From assembly GCF_001937195.1 (NCBI RefSeq), contig NZ_MSDO01000009.1, forward strand, positions 186,001 through 250,000: a DNA stretch of 64,000 nt, written 5' to 3'. This document shows positions 55,981 through 63,965 of the stretch, piece by piece (within the stretch, counting starts at the first letter, position 1; the number at the start of each line of letters is the position of its first letter). A program made the position numbers and the translations under genes. Source of the stretch: Salinicola socius. GTDB taxonomy: Bacteria; Pseudomonadota; Gammaproteobacteria; Pseudomonadales; Halomonadaceae. Under the pieces are notes generated by a model. The model saw only the letters and a list, made by a program, of their open reading frames with translations. It did not search any database and had not been told where the DNA came from.

Positions 55981-56880
55981 ATGTTCGAAGATTTTGACTT
56001 TTCTGCTTTAGACTCCGGTGAATTCAAGGAAGATTCAGTCCGAGAAGAGATTATTGCCCCCATTCTGAAGAAGCTTGGCTTTATGGCATATGGGGGTAAT
56101 AGGATTCAACGCAGTAAAAATTTGATCCATCCGTATGTAATGATAGGATCTAAGAAGCACAAAATTCATATTGTTCCCGATTATACCCTTTACGTAGATG
56201 ATGAGCCAGTCGCCGTAATTGAAGCTAAAGGGCCAGCGCAGCCTATACTTTTATCTGAGCATGTTGAGCAAACTTACAGCTACGCTATTCATCCAGATGT
56301 CAGAGTTGATTACTATGGTTTGTGCAATGGTAGGGAGTGGATTCTCTATGATGTTGCCCGCTGGGAGCCGGTGTTGAGAATATCTGTACCTGATATTGAC
56401 AAGCAATGGGGCATCTTTGAGCAAAAAATGCTTCCCAAGTTTTTGAAAAATCCACAGCTTCAGGGGTTCATGCCTGACTTGGGACTGGCTATGAAAAAGA
56501 TGGGTCTTCTAGCTGGAGTTCAGCATTTTCCGTTGCATAACCTTCAAGTGCTCATGAAAGCAGATGATAATCTTTACGTAGCCAATGCGACAACTGCTAT
56601 CGGTGAAACGGAATACTTTGTTACTTTCGATTTTAGCGAAGAAAAATGCCAGAAGTTGGTATCTATGCTTCCCGAGGAAGTAGCAGAGGCTATACGTTCA
56701 GCTTTAAGAAGAGCACCGTTTCAAGCAATTTTGGACGGCAGGGTTATCGCATCTGTGACTGGTGCTTTCGGTGAGGTCACACCTGGGGCGTATGAAGAGT
56801 TCATTCCACTTGTGGTGAGCGATATTATGTCCGCTAAATATGACCCAAGCGTTGAGATGCGCCCATATGAGCCATCGTAA
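55981..56880 (+). CDS. HsdR N-terminal-like PD-(D/E)xK nuclease-domain protein
   Basis: A 299-residue AT-rich gene product. Residues about 15-130 resemble the nuclease domain of type I restriction subunit R: EDSVREEIIAPILKKLGF, PDYTLYVDDEPVAVIEAKGPAQ with the catalytic D...ExK, and YYGLCNGREWILYD. No helicase part follows; the C-terminal 150 residues are unknown. Probably part of a small defence system or a solitary nuclease. It stands 82 bases behind the HNH gene, separated by the attC-like site. Confidence 0.65.
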   Translation: MFEDFDFSALDSGEFKEDSVREEIIAPILKKLGFMAYGGNRIQRSKNLIHPYVMIGSKKHKIHIVPDYTLYVDDEPVAVIEAKGPAQPILLSEHVEQTYSYAIHPDVRVDYYGLCNGREWILYDVARWEPVLRISVPDIDKQWGIFEQKMLPKFLKNPQLQGFMPDLGLAMKKMGLLAGVQHFPLHNLQVLMKADDNLYVANATTAIGETEYFVTFDFSEEKCQKLVSMLPEEVAEAIRSALRRAPFQAILDGRVIASVTGAFGEVTPGAYEEFIPLVVSDIMSAKYDPSVEMRPYEPS

Positions 56881-57627
56881 GTTTATGATGACGTGGCCTA
56901 ATGCGGTGTTCCATTCGACCAGAAATCGCTGTGCGCTTTTAGTCGACGGGGCGCTAACGGCCGTAACTATTCTCACCGAATCAGTATCTAAATAGGGGGG
57001 GTGTAAGCTTGCTTGATTGCTTAGAAAATAGATAGATGATAATGACGCAGAGATTCTAGATTGTCGGCGCAACATAGTTTCGCTGATAATTATGCAGTCA
57101 TAGGTATCCCCTATCCAGCCGCAAATAGATATAGGAGTTGTTATCTAGTCGAAAATATAACTTTGATAACTGTATTCGTCATTTGATCAAGAGTGTTCAA
57201 TTTTTACTGTTCAATATTCAGGTCATGCTCATGAGTTCGAGGAGTGCCTCGGGGTTGTCCAAACGTCTTAACCGACGATGACCTCATGAAACACAATCAA
57301 AAGGCGGAAATTACCGTGAAAGCTATAAGAAGAAGCATTTGCATATGGTCACACTAGTGAAACGTTTTCCGAGATAGAAAATCGATGCAAGCATAGCGAC
57401 GGTCACCACATTGCGTTTCAGGCTCTATTTTACCGAACGCGCGTACTGCGAGCGTTACACCAGCACTGACTCGACGTCCATTTATGGCCGTAAGCCGCCT
57501 TGAGGCAAACTGTCGTATAGGGGCAGGTATGATCCTTCGAATGCACCCCATGGCATATCCAGTGGTATACATTTTCGTTACGTTGTTTATTAACCTTTTG
57601 TTAAACATATGCTTAGGACATTTTTAT
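56881..57627. other. AT-rich non-coding right edge of the island
   Basis: About 750 bases without a gene I can support. Possible remnants of a second cassette site near 56905 (GGCCTAATGCGGTG) are too degenerate to assign. The stretch ends at the attR repeat. Confidence 0.5.
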
Positions 57628-57640
57628 AGTCCTGCTTCGG
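57628..57640 (+). repeat. attR repeat of the tRNA-Arg 3' end
   Basis: AGTCCTGCTTCGG, identical to 43293-43305 in the tRNA gene. It lies 3 bases from the end of the pirin gene, where base composition returns to core level. The following bases (TCCTC) do not continue the tRNA sequence. Confidence 0.65.
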
Positions 57641-57643
57641 TCC

Positions 57644-58591
57644 TCAATCACCCACCTTCCAAGGAATCGGCGGCGGCATAATTCTCTTGCCATCAAACCC
57701 CGGCACGTCGCCGAAGCGTTCGCTGCCTGCTTCCCAGGCTTTCTGAGCCTCGGCGATCTCGGCTTTGCTGTGACCGACGAAGTTCCACCAGATAAAGATG
57801 TCTTCGTTCAGCGGTTCGCCGCCGAGCAGCAGAATGCGAGTATCGCGTTCCAACGTGAGCGTGATTTCGTCGAGCCCGCTGCCGAGATAGGCCATTTCGT
57901 CTGCTTCGAAGTGGTCGCGTTCGATGGTCAGGCGGCCTTCCAGCACGAGAACGCCATATTCGAAGTCTGAACGTAACGGAAACTGGCAGCGTGCGGTACC
58001 GGTGCTGACGATATCCAGCCCGACCAGCGGTGAGAATGCGAGCGTGGGTGCCTGGTGGCCGCCGAATTCGCCGATCAACAGGGTGATGTCGACGTCCTGT
58101 TCGGACCAGCGCGGCAGATCGGGGTAGTGGTCGAAGCGTGGCTGAGTATGGCGTTCGGCGTGGGGCAGGGCGATCCACAGTTGGGCGGCGTGGAGTTGGC
58201 CGGATTCGGGCACCGATTCTTCGGTGTGGGCGATCCCACGGCCTGCGGTCATCAGGTTGAGTTCGCCGGGGCGGATGCGCTGTGCGCTGCCGAGGCTGTC
58301 ACGATGCATGACTTCGCCGGCCAGCATCCAGGTGAAAGTCTGCAGACCGATATGCGGGTGAGGGCCGACACGCATGCCGCCTGCGTCGCTGGTGAAGGTG
58401 GCCGGGCCAGCGTGATCGAGAAAACACCAGGCGCCGACGAGCCGGCGGCCTCTTTGAGGCAGGAGGCGATTGACCGGAATGCCGCCGACATCCGCCGTGC
58501 GGGCATTGAGGTGCTGGATCAGGCGTTGGCCGCCTTCGACGGGGCACTCTCGGGAATCGTAGAGGCGAGAATGATGCTCTGTATTGCTCAT
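57644..58591 (-). CDS. Pirin family protein
   Basis: A 315-residue double cupin. The metal site of the N-terminal cupin is seen in VGPHPHIGLQTFTWMLAGEVMHRDSLG and AGRGIAHTEES. The C-terminal pirin domain includes YGVLVLEGRLTI. Bacterial pirins act as quercetinase-like dioxygenases or redox-linked regulators. It is the last gene of a pirin-YcaC-pirin run, and its stop is immediately beside the island's right end. The gene itself looks intact. Confidence 0.88.
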   Translation of the reverse strand: MSNTEHHSRLYDSRECPVEGGQRLIQHLNARTADVGGIPVNRLLPQRGRRLVGAWCFLDHAGPATFTSDAGGMRVGPHPHIGLQTFTWMLAGEVMHRDSLGSAQRIRPGELNLMTAGRGIAHTEESVPESGQLHAAQLWIALPHAERHTQPRFDHYPDLPRWSEQDVDITLLIGEFGGHQAPTLAFSPLVGLDIVSTGTARCQFPLRSDFEYGVLVLEGRLTIERDHFEADEMAYLGSGLDEITLTLERDTRILLLGGEPLNEDIFIWWNFVGHSKAEIAEAQKAWEAGSERFGDVPGFDGKRIMPPPIPWKVGD

Positions 58592-58665
58592 GTGCGGCCT
58601 CCTGAGCGAGACGAGGGCTGCCGCACCGAGCGGATCGGTGGCGGCAGCGCTGATGCGTTTATCGT

Positions 58666-59289
58666 TTAGCTTTTCAGCGTCGCGTCGCGGCTCTGAATCA
58701 GGTTCGAGTAGTGGGGCAGGTGTCGGGTGAGAATACCGCCAAAGCCTTCGATGTCGTTACGCCAGTCGCGATGCAGTTCGCCAGCGACCGAGAACCAGTT
58801 CATCAACTGGACACCGGCCTGAGACATGCGGCTCCATGCGGCGTCGCGCACGGTCGTATTGAAGGTGCCCGAAGCATCGGTGACCACGAAGACGTCGTAG
58901 CCCGCTTCACGCGCGGCCAGTGCCGGGAAGGCGACGCAGACATCGGTCACCACGCCGGCGATCAGCAACTGTTTCTTGCCGGTGTCCTTGATCGCCTGAA
59001 CGAAGTCTTCGTTATCCCAGGCGTTGATCTGGCCGGGGCGGGCGATGTAGGGCGCGTCGGGGAATTTCTCTTTCAGTTCCGGCACCAGCGGGCCGTTGGG
59101 GCCGTCCTCGAAGCTGGTGGTGAGAATCGTCGGCAGGTTGAAGAACTCGGCGATGTCGGCAAGCGCCATCACGTTGTTCTTGAACTCGTCGGGGCCGAAG
59201 TCGCGAACCAGCGTTAGCAGGCCGGCCTGATGATCGATCATCAGCACGGCGACGTCGTTCTTGTCGAGTCTCTGGTAGGAATAGGCCAT
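58666..59289 (-). CDS. YcaC-like isochorismatase-family hydrolase
   Basis: A 207-residue cysteine hydrolase. The catalytic triad is visible as Asp in VLMIDHQAGLL, Lys in the middle region and Cys in IAGVVTDVCVAFPALAARE. WSRMSQAGVQLMNWFSVAGELHRDW is typical of YcaC. The substrate is unknown. The ATG at 59289 has AGGAG 8 bases upstream. It lies between two pirin genes on the same strand and is probably co-transcribed with them. Confidence 0.88.
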   Translation of the reverse strand: MAYSYQRLDKNDVAVLMIDHQAGLLTLVRDFGPDEFKNNVMALADIAEFFNLPTILTTSFEDGPNGPLVPELKEKFPDAPYIARPGQINAWDNEDFVQAIKDTGKKQLLIAGVVTDVCVAFPALAAREAGYDVFVVTDASGTFNTTVRDAAWSRMSQAGVQLMNWFSVAGELHRDWRNDIEGFGGILTRHLPHYSNLIQSRDATLKS

Positions 59290-59397
59290 CACGCATCTCC
59301 TTCTATCTTGGGAAAGAGCGGAATACCAGGCTCGGTATTCCGCTGGGCATCAAGCGATACTGGCAAGTCCAGATCGTCCCGGCATCGCTCGAACCCT

Positions 59398-60279
59398 TCA
59401 CGACACCGTGTCGACTTGTTCTGCTTGAAACTGCCCGGCCTGGAATCGGCGCATCGAATCTTCGATCTCTTCGCTAGAGTTCATGACGAACGGCCCGTAC
59501 CCGACGACAGGCTCATCGATGGGCTCGCCGGTCAGCACCAGCAGCTTGGCTGCGTTATTGGCTTCGATCAGGATCTCGCGGCCCGCTCGCTCAAACAGGG
59601 CAAGCTCGGCATCCCGGGCGATCTCGGTGCCGTTGAGCTGCACGGTGCCGCTGAGCACGACGATCATCGTGGTGTGGTCTTCCGGCACGCCGAGCGTGGT
59701 AGAGCCGCCCTGGTTCAGACGCAGATCCCACACGTTTATCGGGCTGAAGGTCTGTGCCGGGCCGCTCGCGCCGGCGTATTCCCCGGCGATCACCGCGAGT
59801 TGACCGGCGCCTTCGGCCAGTTCTACGCGCGGTATCTCCGCGGCCTTGAGCGACTGATAGCCAGGGGGAACCGATTTGTTCGTGGCCGCCAGATTCACCC
59901 ACAGCTGGACGACCTCGAAACGCCCGCCGCGCTCGGTGAAGGCCGGGGAGTGAAACTCCTCATGGACGATGCCGTTGCCGGCCGTCATCCACTGCACGTC
60001 TCCCGGGCCGATGATGCCGCCGCTGCCGGTGGAATCCCGATGCTCGACTTCGCCTTCATAGACGATGGTCACGGTCTCGAAGCCGCGATGCGGATGCGCG
60101 CCGACGCCGCGTGGCTTGGTCGCCGGGGTGAAGTCCTTCGGCCCGGCGTAGTCGAGCATCAGAAACGGCGTGACGTGATGCGCGCCCATGCGGTCGTAGG
60201 TGAACAGGGAGCGCACGGGGAAGCCGTTGCCGACCCAGTGGGCGCGAGGCGCGGAGTAGATACCCGTGATGTTTTTCAT
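59398..60279 (-). CDS. Pirin family protein
   Basis: A 293-residue double cupin with the metal ligands in VGAHPHRGFETVTIVYEGEVEHRDSTG and AGNGIVHEEFH. It shares this architecture with the pirin at 57644 but is only distantly related. GGGAGGG precedes the ATG at 60279. It is first in the pirin-YcaC-pirin run and divergent from the LysR regulator. Confidence 0.9.
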   Translation of the reverse strand: MKNITGIYSAPRAHWVGNGFPVRSLFTYDRMGAHHVTPFLMLDYAGPKDFTPATKPRGVGAHPHRGFETVTIVYEGEVEHRDSTGSGGIIGPGDVQWMTAGNGIVHEEFHSPAFTERGGRFEVVQLWVNLAATNKSVPPGYQSLKAAEIPRVELAEGAGQLAVIAGEYAGASGPAQTFSPINVWDLRLNQGGSTTLGVPEDHTTMIVVLSGTVQLNGTEIARDAELALFERAGREILIEANNAAKLLVLTGEPIDEPVVGYGPFVMNSSEEIEDSMRRFQAGQFQAEQVDTVS

Positions 60280-60426
60280 TCTGCCCTCCCGCCGATCGCT
60301 CGGCTTTGATTGATGAATGGAGCTTATTGACAGGACGAAGGGGCGATAAGATGGCAATAGATCAACGCTGCGTCTTATATATAGAACGATCTCATTCAGG
60401 AGCGATCGTGTTCAGGGAGCGTGGAC

Positions 60427-61359
60427 ATGCAGGATCTCAACGACCTCTACTACTTCGTCCAGGTGGTCGAACACGGTGGCTTCGCCCCGGCGAGCCGGGC
60501 GATCGGGGTGCCGAAGTCCAAGCTGAGCCGGCGCGTGGCCGAACTCGAAACCCGTATCGGCGTACGCTTGATTCATCGCAGTACGCGTAGTCTCGCCGTT
60601 ACCGATCTGGGGCGTGCCTATTACGATCACTGTGCGGCCATGGTGGTGGAGGCCGAGGCGGCACAGGAGACGATCGACCGTTCGATCGCCGAGCCCCAGG
60701 GCCTGGTGCGCGTTAGCTGCCCGCCGGGCTTGCTGTGCTTCATCGTCGGGGACCTGCTCACCCAGTTCATGGCGATGCATCCGCAGGTTCGAATCGAACT
60801 GGAGGCGAGCGGTCGGCGGGTCGATGTGGTGCGTGAAGGGTTCGACCTGGCCATTCGGGTGAGATTTCCGCCGATCGAGGACAGCGACCTCAGCCAGCGC
60901 CTGCTGTCGCGCAGCCCGCAGCGTCTGATGGCGTCACCGGCGCTGTTCGAGCGTTTCTCCCAACCGAGCGTGCCGGGGGATCTCAACGGCTTGCCGTCGC
61001 TCGATTGGGAACGGCCGGGCGCGAGTCATACTTGGTGTCTGGAGGGGCCGGATGAGGTGAGTACGCGTATCGATCACCGGCCACGACTGGTTACCGATGA
61101 TCTGGTGACGTTGCGACGCGCGGCGCTGGCGGGGCTCGGGATCGTGCAACTGCCGATGCTGGTGGCCGGGCCCGATATCGCCAAGGGCCGGCTCGTCGAT
61201 GTGCTGCCGGACTGGGCGCCACGCGACGGCGTGGTGCAGGCGGTATTCCCCTCGCGACGCGGCTTGTTGCCGGCGGTACGCTCGCTGATCGATTTTCTGG
61301 CCGACAACTTTGGGCAGGAGGATTTCATGACGGATGTCGGCTCGGCGCATCAAGAGTGA
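60427..61359 (+). CDS. LysR-family transcriptional regulator
   Basis: A 310-residue regulator with the LysR helix-turn-helix (GGFAPASRAIGVPKSKLSRRVAELE) and a periplasmic-binding-like effector domain. Divergent placement suggests that it controls the pirin gene cluster; the 147-base gap has AT-rich stretches (TTATATATAGA) suitable for binding. The effector is unknown. The ATG at 60427 has AGGGAG 7 bases before it. Confidence 0.9.
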   Translation: MQDLNDLYYFVQVVEHGGFAPASRAIGVPKSKLSRRVAELETRIGVRLIHRSTRSLAVTDLGRAYYDHCAAMVVEAEAAQETIDRSIAEPQGLVRVSCPPGLLCFIVGDLLTQFMAMHPQVRIELEASGRRVDVVREGFDLAIRVRFPPIEDSDLSQRLLSRSPQRLMASPALFERFSQPSVPGDLNGLPSLDWERPGASHTWCLEGPDEVSTRIDHRPRLVTDDLVTLRRAALAGLGIVQLPMLVAGPDIAKGRLVDVLPDWAPRDGVVQAVFPSRRGLLPAVRSLIDFLADNFGQEDFMTDVGSAHQE

Positions 61360-61402
61360 CGGTAAGTAGGCTAGGGGAAAATCAGAAACGAGAGGTGAAC
61401 GC

Positions 61403-61813
61403 ATGCACGACGCCATCACGATCAGCCTCACTGTCGAGTGCCCGTGGCAGTCTGTCTATGAAGCCTTCTGGCGGCCGGAGGCCTTTCCTCTATGGGCTTC
61501 CGGGCTCAGCCAACCCCGGCTCAGCCAACAGGGCGAGCGTTGGCTGGCGAAGGGGCCAGAAGGATCCGTCCTGATTCGTTTTACGGGCCACAATCCTTAC
61601 GGCGTCATGGATCATTGGGTCGAGCTGGCGTCGGGCGAGGTGGTCTACGTGCCGTTGCGGATCATCGCCAACGATGGCGGGGCGGAAGTTCAGCTGACCC
61701 TCTTCCGACGACCCGGCATGGACGAGGCAGCATTCGAGCGGGATACCGATTGGGTTCGCCAGGATCTGCTTGCGCTTAAAACGCTCTCCGAAACATCGAT
61801 CTCGTCAGGCTAG
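61403..61813 (+). CDS. SRPBCC family protein
   Basis: A 136-residue START-like ligand-binding protein: ISLTVECPWQSVYEAFWRPEAFPLWASGL, then PYGVMDHWVEL. Members bind hydrophobic ligands; no specific role is known here. It lies 43 bases behind the LysR gene on the same strand. Confidence 0.75.
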   Translation: MHDAITISLTVECPWQSVYEAFWRPEAFPLWASGLSQPRLSQQGERWLAKGPEGSVLIRFTGHNPYGVMDHWVELASGEVVYVPLRIIANDGGAEVQLTLFRRPGMDEAAFERDTDWVRQDLLALKTLSETSISSG

Positions 61814-61868
61814 CGTTGGCGGGGGCTCGGCAAGGGCAGGATTGCCAGCTCCTGGGACGCGGCACACA

Positions 61869-62216
61869 CTTTCTATTCCTATCTATCTGACCGCGCGAGC
61901 TCACTTCCAGGCGATCAATATCTCCTTCACCTTATCGAGCCTGATCATGGCGCTGGGCCTGGCGAAGCTTGGCCTGATGACGGTCGAATCGATCTGGATG
62001 TCGCTGGCGGGGTTGGTCCCGGTTTACGTCGGCACTCGGCTTGGCGGCATCGTGCGCCAGCGAATGGATGCCGAGACCCTCCGCAAGATAGTGCTGCTGA
62101 TGCTGATCGTTTTCGGTGTGGTGCTGGTCGGCAAAACCGCACTGGCCTGGTTTGGGCACCGCATCCGGTGGCTGAAAGGCGGATATCGCCCAAGGCGAGC
62201 GTCGTTGCGGGCATAG
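61869..62216 (+). pseudogene. TauE/SafE sulfite-exporter family, C-terminal remnant
   Basis: The translation INISFTLSSLIMALGLAKLGLMTVESIWMSLAGLVPVYVGTRLGGIVRQRMDAETLRKIVLLMLIVFGVVLVGKT matches the last three helices of a TauE/SafE permease. The first five or so helices are absent, and no start or ribosome site of normal form precedes it. It is a truncated relic. (Motif positions: 61914-62144.). Confidence 0.65.
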
Positions 62217-62569
62217 CGCCAGGCGGGCCCAGCGCGGTGCGCGACCTCCCAAGCTATCGATCGCGCCTGGCAGGGCGGGGGATATCGGCATGCGGGCTGC
62301 GAAACCAGGGAAGAGAGGCTATGATCTCTGTGTGGGCAAAATCCGGTCTGCCGATCGGATGGAAAGTTTTTAGCTTTCCGATGAACACGGGGGTTGACTC
62401 ACTGCCGGTGAGAGAGCAAACTGAATGCCTAGTTGGTTAGCAAGTCGCATATTGTCAGTTGCACTCGAATCATTCGGTAGCCTGGTTATATCCCCTTGTT
62501 TTACCCACTATATCGGGTAGCACCCGGCAATCGTAATTAAGCGTTAAGCGCATTAAAGGAATTCGTAAC
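62217..62569 (+). promoter_or_regulatory. Leader/promoter region of the cold-shock gene
   Basis: About 350 bases without a gene. It holds a hairpin near 62351-62384 (GGAAAG/CTTTCC with flanking pairs) and the AT-rich stretch expected of a long cold-shock 5' leader. AAGGAATT stands just before the ATG. I could not place a promoter with confidence. Confidence 0.4.
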
Positions 62570-62773
62570 ATGGCAACTGGCACAGTTAAGTGGTTCAACG
62601 ACACTAAAGGCTTTGGCTTCATTTCTCCGGCAGACGGTGGCGACGACCTGTTCGCACACTTCTCCGAGATCCAAGCCGACGGCTTCAAGTCTCTGCAGGA
62701 CGGTCAGGAAGTTTCTTTCGACGTCACTCAGGGCAAAAAAGGTCTTCAGGCTGCTAACATCAAGCCGCTCTAA
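62570..62773 (+). CDS. Cold-shock protein (CspA family)
   Basis: A 67-residue OB-fold RNA chaperone: [20 protein letters not shown] carries RNP1 (KGFGFI), and [10 protein letters not shown] is RNP2. It melts RNA structure at low temperature. It has an own terminator and is monocistronic. Confidence 0.95.
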   Translation: MATGTVKWFNDTKGFGFISPADGGDDLFAHFSEIQADGFKSLQDGQEVSFDVTQGKKGLQAANIKPL

Positions 62774-62816
62774 GACTTTCGGTAGATCCTTCGCCCCAGG
62801 GCGATAGAGATTCCAG

Positions 62817-62851
62817 CACCAAGGCCCGCTAACGCGGGCCTTGGTGTTTTT
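62817..62851 (+). terminator. Terminator of the cold-shock gene
   Basis: CACCAAGGCCCGC pairs perfectly with GCGGGCCTTGGTG around TAAC, followed by five T's. Confidence 0.93.
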
Positions 62852-62878
62852 GCGCGTCAATAAATAAGTTCCAAACGA

Positions 62879-62909
62879 AACGCGCCGGCATCGATGATGC
62901 CGGCGCGTT
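62879..62909 (-). terminator. Terminator of rpmE2
   Basis: AACGCGCCGGCATC pairs perfectly with GATGCCGGCGCGTT around a 3-base loop, 37 bases past the rpmE2 stop on the minus strand. The following T run is interrupted. Confidence 0.75.
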
Positions 62910-62945
62910 GTCGTGGGTTTCGCTCTCGCTTTCGTGAATCCCGCT

Positions 62946-63209
62946 TCAGCTGTTGCGGCGCGCTGCGATACTGCCGAAACGACGCTTGAACTGTGCGGCA
63001 CGGCCTTCGGTGCCGACTTCGCGCTGCTTGCCGGTGTAGAACGGGTGCGACGCCGAGGAAATGTCCAGTTGAACGAGAGGGTAGGTGTTGCCGTCTTCCC
63101 ACTCGATGGTTTCATCCGACGTCATGGTCGAGCCGATCTTGAAATACTCGTTGACGCTGGTGTCGTGGAAGATGACCTGACGATAGGCGGGGTGGATGCC
63201 TTCTTTCAT
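62946..63209 (-). CDS. rpmE2: 50S ribosomal protein L31 type B (zinc-independent)
   Basis: An 87-residue L31 of the long B type: [23 protein letters not shown] at the start and [24 protein letters not shown] later. It lacks the CxxC zinc ligands of the A type, so it can replace L31 in ribosomes when zinc is scarce. A Zur-like operator lies 24 bases before the ATG, consistent with that role. Confidence 0.94.
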   Translation of the reverse strand: MKEGIHPAYRQVIFHDTSVNEYFKIGSTMTSDETIEWEDGNTYPLVQLDISSASHPFYTGKQREVGTEGRAAQFKRRFGSIAARRNS

Positions 63210-63232
63210 GGGGAAGCTCCTTTTGGTTAATT

Positions 63233-63253
63233 TTGTTATGTTATTACATAATT
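63233..63253. promoter_or_regulatory. Zur-box-like operator upstream of rpmE2
   Basis: The 21-base site contains TTATGTTATTACATAA, an inverted repeat. It agrees with the zinT site (42418-42438) at 16 of 21 positions when both are read on the plus strand. Confidence 0.65.
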
Positions 63254-63368
63254 GACGGTTGGCGCAATCCGCCAGATCTTATCTGCCGAACGCGACCTTG
63301 CCCCTGTGCGAAGAGATTCGGCATCCGTTATCATCGCGTATCCTCTTTCTGCCAGATAACGATTCTAC

Positions 63369-63674
63369 ATGCACAACCTCTACATTCCCGTCGTCGCCAT
63401 TCTGGTGGCTTTCGCCATCATCTTCGGCGGGCAGGCCGTCTTGGACAGCCAGGTCGATGATGACATCGAGTCGTTGATTCTGCGGCAACTCGATGTCGAG
63501 GGCGACATCGAGTTGCAGGCAACCAAAGAAGTTCAGAAAGGCTACGGTGTGTGCGGGCTGTATCAGGTCGTCGGTCAGGACCAAGGCGCGCTGCCTTTCT
63601 ACTATAGCAAGGTCAACGAGCGCGTAACGCTGGACGCCGAATCCGAGCGATATCGGCGTCACTGCGATAGCTGA
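63369..63674 (+). CDS. Small membrane-anchored protein of unknown function
   Basis: A 101-residue protein. Residues 5-25 form one membrane helix or signal anchor (LYIPVVAILVAFAIIFGGQAVL), followed by an acidic soluble part with two cysteines (YGVCGLYQVV and RRHCDS) that could pair in the periplasm. It resembles small envelope proteins of Halomonadaceae in shape only. Confidence 0.6.
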   Translation: MHNLYIPVVAILVAFAIIFGGQAVLDSQVDDDIESLILRQLDVEGDIELQATKEVQKGYGVCGLYQVVGQDQGALPFYYSKVNERVTLDAESERYRRHCDS

Positions 63675-63686
63675 GCGGGAGCTTGG

Positions 63687-63965
63687 TCAAATCTGTCGGA
63701 ATCGGTCGATGCGCTCGCGAATGGCGTTTTCGGGGCCGATGAGGCTCTGCAGATCCGATTCGGTCAGGCCGATGTTCTCATGACCGCGTACGATCGATGT
63801 GTAGTTTTCCCCTTCCCGGATCGCTTCCTCGACCAGCAGCGAAAGCTCCTTGCGATCATGAAGCGAGGCTGGATCGTAGCTCTGGCGCGAACGCTGAAAC
63901 TGGTTGGCCTGCTCTCTGCGACAACGTTGCAGCAAACTGTCGGTGATGAACGGTGTGCTTTTCAT
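63687..63965 (-). CDS. Hypothetical protein
   Basis: A 92-residue, polar, mainly helical protein (MKSTPFITDSLLQRCRREQANQ). No domain or membrane segment recognised. It is convergent with the preceding small gene, with 12 bases between stops. The remaining 35 bases of the window hold nothing I can support. Confidence 0.55.
   Translation of the reverse strand: MKSTPFITDSLLQRCRREQANQFQRSRQSYDPASLHDRKELSLLVEEAIREGENYTSIVRGHENIGLTESDLQSLIGPENAIRERIDRFRQI

Larger units (their letters stand above)
43293..57640 (+). mobile_element. P4-like satellite/integrative element in tRNA-Arg
   Basis: An approximately 14.3-kb island runs from the tRNA-Arg 3' end to a 13-base repeat of it beside the pirin gene. 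The order is integrase, HNH-type gene, AlpA, small genes with antisense immunity region, Toprim primase, DUF927 helicase-like protein, coiled-coil protein, iteron origin, then metal and hydrolase cargo and nuclease-like genes. There are no structural phage genes, so any packaging would depend on a helper. Base composition is mosaic: high in the replication module, low at both edges. Confidence 0.8.

Noticed and set aside
56881-56960. Second attC-like site after the HsdR-like gene
   Set aside because: GGCCTAATG has a plausible left box, but no GTTRRRY partner is found at the right spacing.
57484-57681. 65-codon open frame with a hydrophobic stretch at the island's right end
   Set aside because: No ribosome site and no family features, and it runs through the attR repeat into the pirin 3' end.
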